Shown here piece after piece: positions 38,078 through 46,438 of a DNA stretch of 64,000 nt (positions within the stretch are counted from its first letter, which is position 1; each line of letters opens with the position of its first letter). Made by a program: the position numbers and the translations under genes. A model generated the notes under the pieces. The model searched no databases, had not been told where the DNA came from, and worked only from the letters and a program-made list of their open reading frames with translations. The DNA comes from JASDSY01 sp041441465 (lineage in GTDB: Bacteria > Muiribacteriota > UBA9980), in the NCBI GenBank assembly GCA_041441465.1, contig JASDSY010000012.1, positions 138,484 through 202,483 on the forward strand, written 5' to 3'.

Positions 38078-39430
38078 CTAAAGTTTGCCTGAATCAATTA
38101 CTTCTTCGGCTCTGGCGGTTATCGTTCCATCTGATAAGGTTATCTTCAGTCTGTCGCCGGTTTTTATGTCTCCGGCTGATTTTATTATTTTATTTTTTGC
38201 GGCCTGCCGGACGATTGAGTAACCTATGTTAAGAACCTTTTTATAGTCATATACGTTAAATCGCAGCCATTTATTTTCAAGCGCGTTTCTGGCATCCTCG
38301 ATTTTGGTGAACGTTATTCTTTCTATCATTTTAAAATCGCTGTTGATTGATTTTTGATATCTTTTTACAGTTTGTATTAATTTTTCAAGCTGTGCTTTAG
38401 GCGCGAGCGAATTCAGGCGCATTGAATAATTGTTCATTTTTTGCCGCAGCGCGGCAGCTATTTTCATATGGATATTGTCAATATGCATGCGGCGGTTTTC
38501 AAATGTCCTTTGAGGCGAGTGGCCCGCGAGTTTTTGTGCCGCTATATTTACCGCGCCGCGGGCGCGTTGGATTTTTAAATTCATTTGGTTCCGGTATTTT
38601 GCCAGAATATTATCCAGATTTTCCAGGGCCTCATTTCTGGGAAAAACCGCAAGTTCTGCGGCTGCTGAAGGTGTCGGCGCCCTGAGGTCGCTGACGAAGT
38701 CGCTTATTGTGAAGTCGGTCTGGTGGCCGACCGCCGAAATTACAGGTTTTGTGCTGTTATATATGGCATTTGCCACTTTTTCCTCGTTGAACGGCCATAA
38801 TTCTTCGAGAGAGCCCCCGCCGCGGGCTAATATTATTACGTCTACATCCTCGACGGTATTTAAGTAAGCCAGCGCTTTTGATATGCTGTCTGCGGCCAGC
38901 GCCCCCTGGACATAGGCGGGCGCTATGAGAATCGGCATTTCACGGAAGCGCCTTTTTAAAACATTTATAATATCGCATACGACCGAACCTTCCGGCGCAG
39001 TTATGACTCCTATTCGGCGCGGGAGGGCCGGCAGCTTCTTTTTGCGTTCAGGATTAAAATATCCGGCGGCCTCGAGTTTTTCCTTTAATTCCAAAAACTT
39101 TTTATAAAGTTCGCCTGTTCCTTCTTTTTCAAGAGAAGAAGCATATAACTGATATTCGCCGCGCTGGACGTATGAATTAATGTAGCCTCTTATAACTACT
39201 GACTGGCCGTTTTGAGGTACGAATTTCAAAATCTTGTTATAATTTTTGAACATTACGCAGTTTAATTTTGACCCGTTATCTTTAACTGTAAAATAATAAT
39301 GTCCTGACGCTGCGTGATTCGTGAAATTCGAAATTTCTCCCTTTACTGCCACATAACTTAACTCTTCGTCGTTCGAGAACAGCTCTGAAATATATTGATT
39401 TATCTGAGTTACGGTATAAATTTTTTCCAA
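38078..39430 (-). CDS. xseA: Exonuclease VII large subunit
   Basis: 450 residues. N-terminal OB fold (GEISNFTNHAASGHYYFTVKD), then the catalytic domain with GVITAPEGSVVCDI, ILARGGGSLEELWPFN and ISAVGHQTDFTI (catalytic motif), and a long C-terminal coiled coil. The start is TTG with GAGG 10 bases upstream, 5 bases after the preceding gene. Works with XseB in DNA repair. Confidence 0.96.
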   Translation of the reverse strand: MEKIYTVTQINQYISELFSNDEELSYVAVKGEISNFTNHAASGHYYFTVKDNGSKLNCVMFKNYNKILKFVPQNGQSVVIRGYINSYVQRGEYQLYASSLEKEGTGELYKKFLELKEKLEAAGYFNPERKKKLPALPRRIGVITAPEGSVVCDIINVLKRRFREMPILIAPAYVQGALAADSISKALAYLNTVEDVDVIILARGGGSLEELWPFNEEKVANAIYNSTKPVISAVGHQTDFTISDFVSDLRAPTPSAAAELAVFPRNEALENLDNILAKYRNQMNLKIQRARGAVNIAAQKLAGHSPQRTFENRRMHIDNIHMKIAAALRQKMNNYSMRLNSLAPKAQLEKLIQTVKRYQKSINSDFKMIERITFTKIEDARNALENKWLRFNVYDYKKVLNIGYSIVRQAAKNKIIKSAGDIKTGDRLKITLSDGTITARAEEVIDSGKL

Positions 39431-39435
39431 AGTTT

Positions 39436-40155
39436 TTAAACCTCTTTAGAAAGCGACTTATGAATCCTGCGTGCCGCATAACGCGCGGTTTTTCTGGCGT
39501 AATCCGTTATTTCCTCTTCGTTTTCAAATTTATTGATTTCATCGTCTATTATAAATACAGATTTTTCGATTATTTTGGTCTCGAGTTCCATTAGAAAATA
39601 AAAGAACATTGCGGTTAAAATAGCGCCCGCGGTTGTAAAAAACGCTCCCGGGAAAAAGAAGGTGGCCATCCACGCTTTTTGTGTGAGGGCTATCGTTACC
39701 ATTATTATTCCGATTAAAAGCGTTCCGAGCCCGCCGTAAATTACCATAGAATAAACTTTAACATGCAAAATCACGGACGCAAGGTATTCTTCGAATTCCT
39801 GCTTTTCTCTTTCAATTTTTCTCTGCTTTGCGCGGTTTATTTTCTCTTCCTCTTCGCGCACTTTCGTTTCAGCCGCTTGTTTTTGACGTTCCGCCTCTTC
39901 ACGCGGCATCCATTGTCCTTCATATTCGATATAACCGCGCGCGAGCATTTCACGATGCCTTATCTCCTCGCGGGCTTTGTCGAAGTTAATGTCGCTTGAA
40001 GCCTGCGGCGATTTTTCCTGTTTAGCTTCCTCGATTTTTTTTAATTCCTGCTGCAGGCGTAATTTTTTTTCCTGATTATGCCGTTCAAGTTCTTCAATTT
40101 TTCTTAGTTCTTCAAGTTTTATACGTTCTAATTCTTCCGGCGAAAGTTCAACCAT
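39436..40155 (-). CDS. Coiled-coil membrane protein, function unknown
   Basis: 239 residues, not recognised. Residues 1-125 are a highly charged coiled coil (Glu/Lys/Arg/Gln), interrupted at about 72-85 by GYIEYEGQWMPREE, a short motif seen in proteins with GW/EF-type repeats. Two membrane segments follow (about 135-158 and 167-190), with a short charged C-terminal tail. GGAGGTG precedes the ATG. It lies between accC and xseA, where Firmicutes often have an Asp23-like protein and nusB; it is not a homologue of either. Confidence 0.65.
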   Translation of the reverse strand: MVELSPEELERIKLEELRKIEELERHNQEKKLRLQQELKKIEEAKQEKSPQASSDINFDKAREEIRHREMLARGYIEYEGQWMPREEAERQKQAAETKVREEEEKINRAKQRKIEREKQEFEEYLASVILHVKVYSMVIYGGLGTLLIGIIMVTIALTQKAWMATFFFPGAFFTTAGAILTAMFFYFLMELETKIIEKSVFIIDDEINKFENEEEITDYARKTARYAARRIHKSLSKEV

Positions 40156-40161
40156 TAATTT

Positions 40162-41499
40162 CTACACCTCCATTTTGGCTATGAAATTCGTTGATATTTC
40201 GCCCTTTATGAATTTTTCGTGTTTTAAAAGTTTTTGAAAGAACGGTATAGTAGTATTTATGCCGGTAAAGCTTACTTCTGATAACGCTCTTTTCATACGT
40301 ACAATTGATTCATCGCGCGTCTGGCCCCATACTATTATTTTGGCGATCATCGAGTCGTAATGCGGCGAAACCTGATATCCTGAGTATACATGAGTATCTG
40401 TACGGACAAACGGGCCGCCCGCCGGGATGTAATTGGAAATGGTCCCGACTTGCGGCATGAAGCCTAAAGCCGGATCTTCTGCGCAAATACGGCATTCCAT
40501 TGCATAACCTTTTATGTTAATATCACTTTGTTTGAATGATAATGGTTTGCCTGCCGCTATGGATATCTGTTCTTTGACTATATCGATGGAAGTGACCATT
40601 TCTGTGACCGGATGTTCTACCTGTACTCTTGAATTCATTTCCATAAAATAAAAATTTTTGTTTTCATCCATAATGAATTCTATTGTTCCGGCATTTACGT
40701 ATTTTGAGGCTTTAGCTACTTTTATCGCCATATCGCCCATTTTTTTACGAAGCTCCTGGGTCAGAAAAACTGACGGCGCTTCTTCGACTAATTTTTGGTG
40801 CCGGCGCTGTATCGAACAATCGCGTTCGCCAAGATGCACTACGTTGCCGTGAGAATCTGCCATTATTTGAAACTCGATGTGTCTTGCAGTTTCTATAAAT
40901 TTTTCGATGTAAATTTCATCGTTATTAAAAGCCAGCTTGGATTCATTCTTGGCTATGGCGAAACTTGTGGCCATCTCTTCGTTGTTGCGGACAATTCTCA
41001 TTCCTTTGCCGCCGCCGCCGCCCGAAGCTTTTATAATTACAGGATAACCTATATTTTTAGCTGCCGTTACGGCTTCGTCCACCGAGTTTAAAGGCTTAGA
41101 GCCCGGGACTATCGGAATACCGGCTGCCTGAACGCATGCGCGAGCTTTTGATTTATCTCCCATAAGCGAAATGACTTTCGGTTCAGGGCCTATGAAAATA
41201 AATTGATGAGTCTTGCAAATGTCAGCGAAATCTGCATTTTCAGACAGGAAGCCGTATCCAGGGTGTATAGCATCGCATTCAGTTATTTCAGCGGCTGAAA
41301 TAAGGCCTGGAATATAAAGGTAACTTTCTTTAGGCGAGGCAGGCCCTATACAAATAGCGCGGTCCGCCATTTTTCTGTGAAGGCTTTCCGAGTCGGCCTC
41401 TGAATAGACCGCCACTGTTTCAATACCCATTTCCCGGCAAGCCCTTATTATTCTCAACGCGATTTCGCCGCGATTAGCTATTAATATTCTTTTTATCAT
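40162..41499 (-). CDS. accC: Biotin carboxylase subunit of acetyl-CoA carboxylase
   Basis: ATP-grasp enzyme that carboxylates biotin for malonyl-CoA synthesis. Conserved: ILIANRGEIALRI at the start, the glycine loop KASGGGGGKGMRIV, the EKFIE and HIEFQ segments, ERDCSIQRRHQKLVEEAPS, EFIMDE and FMEMNSRVQVEH. All catalytic motifs seem intact and length (445) is normal. It lies 55 bases downstream of the carrier-protein gene, in the usual accB-accC order. Confidence 0.95.
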   Translation of the reverse strand: MIKRILIANRGEIALRIIRACREMGIETVAVYSEADSESLHRKMADRAICIGPASPKESYLYIPGLISAAEITECDAIHPGYGFLSENADFADICKTHQFIFIGPEPKVISLMGDKSKARACVQAAGIPIVPGSKPLNSVDEAVTAAKNIGYPVIIKASGGGGGKGMRIVRNNEEMATSFAIAKNESKLAFNNDEIYIEKFIETARHIEFQIMADSHGNVVHLGERDCSIQRRHQKLVEEAPSVFLTQELRKKMGDMAIKVAKASKYVNAGTIEFIMDENKNFYFMEMNSRVQVEHPVTEMVTSIDIVKEQISIAAGKPLSFKQSDINIKGYAMECRICAEDPALGFMPQVGTISNYIPAGGPFVRTDTHVYSGYQVSPHYDSMIAKIIVWGQTRDESIVRMKRALSEVSFTGINTTIPFFQKLLKHEKFIKGEISTNFIAKMEV

Positions 41500-41554
41500 T
41501 TCTTTTATACCGCCTTTTCATTAGCAAAAGATATATTTCTGAATTTCAGTTTTG

Positions 41555-42052
41555 TTATTGGTTTGCAAGCCTTATTTTAAAAAGCTCCTGGCCATACATT
41601 ACTGAATCGCCGTCGTCGATAAGCGTTTCTTCAAGTATGCCGGAATACGGGGAGCTTATCTCATGTTCAATGTTCATGGCTTCTATCATGCATATCTTTT
41701 GGCCTTTTTGCACATGATCGCCTTTTCTTATCTGTTTGACGCGGTCTGCGGTCATGGTCGAGTAGAAGCGTCCGACAAGAGGCGATGTTATGATTTTTAC
41801 AAATTCATTTTCGGCGTTGCCTTTGGCGGCGGAACCGTTATTTTCTGAATTTTGGCTTTTTTCGCCGGCTTCAGAGTTCTGGCCGTGTCTGGCATGCTTC
41901 ATTGATGTCGTATCGATTCCATGCTGCCTGTGGCTTGCGTCAGTTTTTTCAAATTTTATCTTTAAGCATGTGTCGCCGTTTTTTAATTTGAACTCACTGT
42001 AACGGCTTTCTTTAAGGAATTTTACGAAATTTTTAATTGTATTAAAATCCAT
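41555..42052 (-). CDS. accB: Biotin carboxyl carrier protein-like, biotinylation Lys replaced by Asn
   Basis: 165 residues with the AccB layout: an N-terminal helical segment (IKNFVKFLKESRYSEFKLKNG), a Ser/Glu/Asn-rich linker and a C-terminal biotinyl domain (TSPLVGRFY at 89-97 and KGQKICMIEAMNIEHEISS from 116). The biotin site normally reads EAMK; here it reads E124-A-M-N127, codon AAC at 41674-41672. The domain otherwise aligns with E. coli AccB without gaps, including SG and the C-terminal strand. Without Lys it cannot be biotinylated in the normal way. It sits directly before an apparently intact accC. It may be a regulatory partner, like plant BADC proteins, or a sequencing error; a second, normal carrier could exist elsewhere. 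AGGAG precedes the ATG. Confidence 0.85.
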   Translation of the reverse strand: MDFNTIKNFVKFLKESRYSEFKLKNGDTCLKIKFEKTDASHRQHGIDTTSMKHARHGQNSEAGEKSQNSENNGSAAKGNAENEFVKIITSPLVGRFYSTMTADRVKQIRKGDHVQKGQKICMIEAMNIEHEISSPYSGILEETLIDDGDSVMYGQELFKIRLANQ

Positions 42053-42079
42053 TGATTACTCCTTGTTTTGCTTAATCTT

Positions 42080-42880
42080 TTAATTGTTTTCCTTTTTAGC
42101 TTTTGCCTTATCCCATAATTCATCCATTTCTTTCATAGAAAGCTGCTCGAAGCTTTTTCCGAAAGTTTCGGTGGAATTATTTTCGATGTAACGCACCCTG
42201 TCTATAAATTTATTGATAGTGGCAATTAATGAACTTTCAGGATTAATTCCGCTGTGACGCGCGTAATTTATAATTGAAAAAAACATGTCGCCGATTTCTT
42301 CCTCGACGCCTTTAGAATCATTTGCTCTCACAGCACGCATCAATTCGCGGAACTCTTCCTTTACTTTGACGAGCGTTTCCGAGGCGTTCTTGAAGTCGAA
42401 ACCTACGTTGGCCAGCCGTTTCTGTACCTTATAAGCCCATAATAGCGGAGGCAGGCTCATTTTTAAATCGTCGGATATGTTTTTTTTATGGCTTTTTTTA
42501 CGTTTTATTTCGTCCCATTTTTTTACCACGTCGTTTGAATCGGAGACGTGAGTTTCGCCGAAAACATGAGGGTGGCGCTCAATAAGCTTATGTGAAATTT
42601 TGTCGAGGATATCGCCCATATCGAAAGTTTTTTCTTCGGATGCTATTTGCGCGCATAATGTTACTAACAACATTATGTCGCCAAGCTCGTCGGCGGTTTT
42701 TACGTCGTTTGCCTGTTCGATTTCATGCATAAGCTCGTAACATTCCTCGAGAAAAAAATTTTTCATGGTGGGGATTGTTTGCTCTCTGTCCCATGGACAG
42801 CCTTTTTCAGGGTCGCGTAATTTTTCGACTATGTCTAAAAAATTATTGAATTTTTTGATTATCTGTTCCCTGGAATTCAT
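42080..42880 (-). CDS. mazG: Nucleoside triphosphate pyrophosphohydrolase MazG
   Basis: Removes aberrant NTPs by cleaving to NMP and pyrophosphate. Two tandem MazG domains: the first with CPWDREQT and EECYELMHEIE...ADELGDIMLL, the second with EEFRELMRAV...VEEEIGDMFFSI; the Glu/Asp ligands for magnesium are present in both. Normal length of 266. Between the foldase and accB genes, co-oriented. Confidence 0.93.
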   Translation of the reverse strand: MNSREQIIKKFNNFLDIVEKLRDPEKGCPWDREQTIPTMKNFFLEECYELMHEIEQANDVKTADELGDIMLLVTLCAQIASEEKTFDMGDILDKISHKLIERHPHVFGETHVSDSNDVVKKWDEIKRKKSHKKNISDDLKMSLPPLLWAYKVQKRLANVGFDFKNASETLVKVKEEFRELMRAVRANDSKGVEEEIGDMFFSIINYARHSGINPESSLIATINKFIDRVRYIENNSTETFGKSFEQLSMKEMDELWDKAKAKKENN

Positions 42881-42944
42881 TTTATCACGTCTTTCCGGCC
42901 TTTCAGGCTTGATTAAACTGTTAATGTTTGATATGTATTGATAT

Positions 42945-45227
42945 TTAATACTGAATTAACTTATTGTCAAAAATATATTTAATTTTATCTTCATGGAATT
43001 TATACTTATACTTCTTTTTTAACTGTTCGATGTAATCGAGTAACATTTTCTTCTGAAGCGCAGGTATAAGCTTTTCTTTTATTTTACCTTTAGATTCGTT
43101 GAGGGATAATGTTTGATAATTTTCTAAAAGTATTATGTGATAACCGAATTGAGTCAATACCGGTTTTGATATTTCACCCGGTTTCATATTTTTAACGGTT
43201 TCGGAAAACGCTTCAACCATGTCGGCGTAAGTGAAGTTAGGCAGAAGCCCGCCCTCTGATTTCGATACATCATCTGAAAATTGCTGGGCTATCTGAGCGA
43301 AATTCGAGGCGGTTACCTTGCTGTATATTGTCATCGCGCGGTTCTTGGCAGTTTCAATTTCAACCTGGTCATTTGGGTTCTTTACCGCTACGAGTATGTG
43401 TCTGGCTTGATATTCTTTATTATTTTTTTCAAAATAAGCTTTTATATCTTCGGCTGAAGGTTCAATGTTTTTATTTACTTCCTCAAAGATTAGGGCGCGG
43501 GCCAGTATTTTATTTTCCATCTCTGAAAATGATTTTATAAATTCGGGAGTGCTGGCGGTCTGGCCTAGTAAAGCTTCCTTTTTGAATATTATCCTGTTTA
43601 TGAGCTTATCTACTATTGATAATTTTTCTGAAAATCTGTTCAAATCTTTTATATGCGAAGCAGGTATCTGCGCTATAGATTCGTTGTATTGAAGCCTTGT
43701 AATTTTTATGCCGTCAACTTCGGCGAGTACTTCGTTTAAATCCTGGGTTGTTATAACATTAGGCACGGCCGAACCAAATCCCGGCGTTTTTGGAGACTCG
43801 CTGTTTTTATCGGATTTTGCCGCCGTTTTTTCGGATTTATCCTTTGAACTTTTTTTTGATTTGCTTTTTGCTTTTGATTTTTTCCCGTTGCTTTTTTTGG
43901 AAGTCCCATTTTTTTCTTTATCTTTTTCGTCCGAACTTGAATTTACGGCTTCTGTATTAGTGCTTTCTGATTTGCTCTGGAGTTTTTTTTCAGAACCGTT
44001 TTCACCCGGAACATTCTGTGGCGTATTGGCAATCTCGGAAGTATCGCCGTCTGCTTGCAATTTCTCTTTATAAATTTTAATATTGTGCCGTGTTTTAGTA
44101 TCTTCGAGCCATTTGGATATGTATTCGTTTTCTTTCTTGACTTTGAGTTCTGACTCTATCATCGAGCGGACATCAGCAAGAGAAATGGTTTTGGAGTCGT
44201 TTTTCTCCAGGACCTTGAGGATGTAAAAACCGTTATTACCTTTGATTATATTGGTATATTCGCCTTTATTCCTCGAAAATGCCTCGCCTATTATCGCGTT
44301 TTTGATATACGACTCTTTTTTGAATATTCCTATTACGCCGTTTTCGTGCTCATGATCGTCGGAATAATTTTTCCATACTTTTTCAAATTCCGCGCCCATG
44401 TCAAGTTCCATTTTTGCTTTTGTAATTTTGTCTCTGGCTAATTGTATTGATTCTGAATCGTTTGGCTGGAATTTTATGAATATGTTAGCGAGTTTTATGC
44501 AGTCTTTAATCTGGTACCTTTCGCTTTTGTTTTTTTCATAAAAATCCGAAATTTCCTGAGGTGTAACAGATGTCTTTTTGGCGGCTTCATCTTTTTTCTG
44601 CTTATAAAAAGTTTCAATCAGAAGGTTATCATAAGCTTTTTCAAGCTGCACCTTTACTTCTTCGCGGTCGCGCAGTTTTTTCTTTTCTGATTCCATTATG
44701 ACAAGGCTGTTTACAAGAACGACATCGTTTAAAAATTCCTTTATCTTTTCGACACTCGTGAAGTGTGTCCTCGAACGCTGCGGCAGTTTCATATATTCAT
44801 CTACAAGGTCGGTAAGCGTTATTTTTTTGTTCTCAATTTCTAAAAGCGTTATTTCACTCCCTGTCGAAGACTGGCCGGGAGTTTCCTGGCTGCCTTTTAC
44901 GACCAGCGGAAGCGATCTTTTGACGACCTGTTCGGTTATGGCCGGTATGATTGTATTACTTAATTCTTCCGGGTTAAGAGTCTTGTCCGAATTAAAGGAA
45001 TATTTTTCAAATGCCTTTGAAACTTCCTCGGAAACAATTTGCCTTACCTGATTTTCGAATGAATTTTCCGGAGTGGCTTTGACCTGGCTGAATGTGGATA
45101 AAGTAAAAAGCGTTATGACGAATAAGAATATTAACTTTGAAATTTTATTTGAACATGATTTTACTTGAATGGATTTATTTTGTTTGCCGCATTTAAAAAA
45201 ATTCGATATCGCAGCATGAATGTTCAT
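42945..45227 (-). CDS. Periplasmic peptidyl-prolyl isomerase, tandem SurA/PrsA-like modules
   Basis: About 760 residues. An N-terminal signal or anchor (ISKLIFLFVITLFTLSTFS) leads to two chaperone-parvulin modules. The first (about residues 130-400) has a SurA_N-like helical region and a parvulin domain (GAEFEKVWKNYS...ENGVIGIF...GFYILKVLE). The second (about 500-740) has YQARHILVAVKNP, FAQIAQQFSDD and QFGYHIILLE. They are joined by roughly 80 residues of Lys/Ser/Asp low complexity. It likely folds secreted or outer-membrane proteins. I chose ATG at 45227, with AGGAG 9 bases upstream, over an upstream in-frame ATG at 45329 that has no site. Confidence 0.85.
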   Translation of the reverse strand: MNIHAAISNFFKCGKQNKSIQVKSCSNKISKLIFLFVITLFTLSTFSQVKATPENSFENQVRQIVSEEVSKAFEKYSFNSDKTLNPEELSNTIIPAITEQVVKRSLPLVVKGSQETPGQSSTGSEITLLEIENKKITLTDLVDEYMKLPQRSRTHFTSVEKIKEFLNDVVLVNSLVIMESEKKKLRDREEVKVQLEKAYDNLLIETFYKQKKDEAAKKTSVTPQEISDFYEKNKSERYQIKDCIKLANIFIKFQPNDSESIQLARDKITKAKMELDMGAEFEKVWKNYSDDHEHENGVIGIFKKESYIKNAIIGEAFSRNKGEYTNIIKGNNGFYILKVLEKNDSKTISLADVRSMIESELKVKKENEYISKWLEDTKTRHNIKIYKEKLQADGDTSEIANTPQNVPGENGSEKKLQSKSESTNTEAVNSSSDEKDKEKNGTSKKSNGKKSKAKSKSKKSSKDKSEKTAAKSDKNSESPKTPGFGSAVPNVITTQDLNEVLAEVDGIKITRLQYNESIAQIPASHIKDLNRFSEKLSIVDKLINRIIFKKEALLGQTASTPEFIKSFSEMENKILARALIFEEVNKNIEPSAEDIKAYFEKNNKEYQARHILVAVKNPNDQVEIETAKNRAMTIYSKVTASNFAQIAQQFSDDVSKSEGGLLPNFTYADMVEAFSETVKNMKPGEISKPVLTQFGYHIILLENYQTLSLNESKGKIKEKLIPALQKKMLLDYIEQLKKKYKYKFHEDKIKYIFDNKLIQY

Positions 45228-45570
45228 AAAAATGTACTCCTTTAATTTAAGTGTTATAAAGTGAAATGACAGGTTTTTGTATTTAAACTCGTAAAATAAA
45301 ATATTAACATAATTCGGCTTATAAATCAATATTTTTTTGTTTCCGCTATGCCCATAATTATTTTTATATGTATAATTTTCGGGTTATTTGAGAATGTAAG
45401 GCTTAAAAGAATTCAGTATATTATAATTTACTAATTTATTTTCGGGCCTCGTAATTACAATTATTTTACCTGTTGTTAAAAAAGAAATTTCAGTGCGGGC
45501 ATAGATTTTTGCATTTGCCTGAAGATAATATTCCGCAGTTTAAAGGTTAATAGGTCTAACGCGCCGGTTT
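45228..45570. other. Intergenic region upstream of the foldase gene
   Basis: 343 bases, very AT-rich, no gene on either strand. It holds the ribosome binding site and presumably the promoter of the leftward foldase operon (a TATAAC lies about 40 bases before the start but lacks a good -35). I see no terminator for yqeK here. Confidence 0.5.
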
Positions 45571-46179
45571 TTAAAGGCCGAATTCATCGAGTGATTCGTA
45601 AGTTTTTTTGGTGTCGGCGTCGATCGCTATATTTTTAATTTCAAGGTATTTAATTTTGTTTGTCATGACGGCTTTAAGAGCTTTATTAATGCTGTTTTCC
45701 CTTATAATGAAATCGTAAACCGTTTTTCTTATGTCCGACACCTCTTTAAAATCTCTTGTAGGCTCAATAAAATCAGCGATAAATAATATCTTTTCGATAA
45801 TATTCATGCGCGGCCTGCCTGTCGTGTGATGCTTTATAGCGTTTATTATTTTCATATCCCTTATTTTAAACATTGTAATAGCAAAGTGCGCCGAAATATG
45901 CCCGTGCAGCAAACCGCGGCTTGAAATTTTGCTGCCTTTGTTTTTAATCTTAATTTTATGTTTTTCAATGTTTTTAAGCATTACATCGATCGGCATACAT
46001 TTGGCATAATCATGTATCAGCGCGGCGATGCTTACAGGACGTATCATTTTTTCATTTTTAGTCAAATAAGCCAGCTTTACACATTCTGCTTCGACTCCCA
46101 GCGAGTGAGCGAATTCCTTTGGAGTTAAAATATTTTTAAGCTCTTTTATTATTTGGTTTCTTAATTTGTAATAATCCAT
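45571..46179 (-). CDS. yqeK: HD-domain hydrolase YqeK (diadenosine tetraphosphatase type)
   Basis: 202 residues. Motifs of the HD family in order: H25 in AHSLGVEAECV, H-D in LIHDYAKC, H in LHGHISAHFA and IKHHTTGRP, then FIADFIEPTRDF. Known members (YqeK) cleave Ap4A to two ADP and use iron. AGAGGT precedes the ATG. The gene usually follows nadD; here it is near nadD but separated by obg. Confidence 0.9.
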   Translation of the reverse strand: MDYYKLRNQIIKELKNILTPKEFAHSLGVEAECVKLAYLTKNEKMIRPVSIAALIHDYAKCMPIDVMLKNIEKHKIKIKNKGSKISSRGLLHGHISAHFAITMFKIRDMKIINAIKHHTTGRPRMNIIEKILFIADFIEPTRDFKEVSDIRKTVYDFIIRENSINKALKAVMTNKIKYLEIKNIAIDADTKKTYESLDEFGL

Positions 46180-46386
46180 TTTACCTCTTTATTTTCCGCA
46201 TGGCATTTATAAATTTAATTTTAAATTCGCAGTTTATTGATATAAAAAAATAACTGTTTTAATGAGGATATCCTAATCAGTAAATTATAAAAATTAAACG
46301 TATATTGTGTATTACCGTGACGGGTTGGGCATAAATATTATATGTTTATAATTGGCGCCGATAAAAATCGGCGTAATAAAAAAATA

Positions 46387-46428
46387 AAAAGGGCTGTTTC
46401 AAAAGTTTCCTTTCGGGACAGCCCTTTT
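46387..46428 (-). terminator. Intrinsic terminator after obg
   Basis: Perfect arms AAAAGGGCTGT (46387-46397) and ACAGCCCTTTT (46418-46428) with a 20-base loop and a T-run on the minus strand, 10 bases beyond the obg stop. The structure is symmetric, so it may also act on plus-strand transcripts. Confidence 0.9.
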
Positions 46429-46438
46429 ATAATATGCT

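Noticed and set aside
46355..46374. Small hairpin near GCCGATAAAAATCGGC
   Set aside because: Short stem, no T-run, and the strong obg terminator beside it explains termination.
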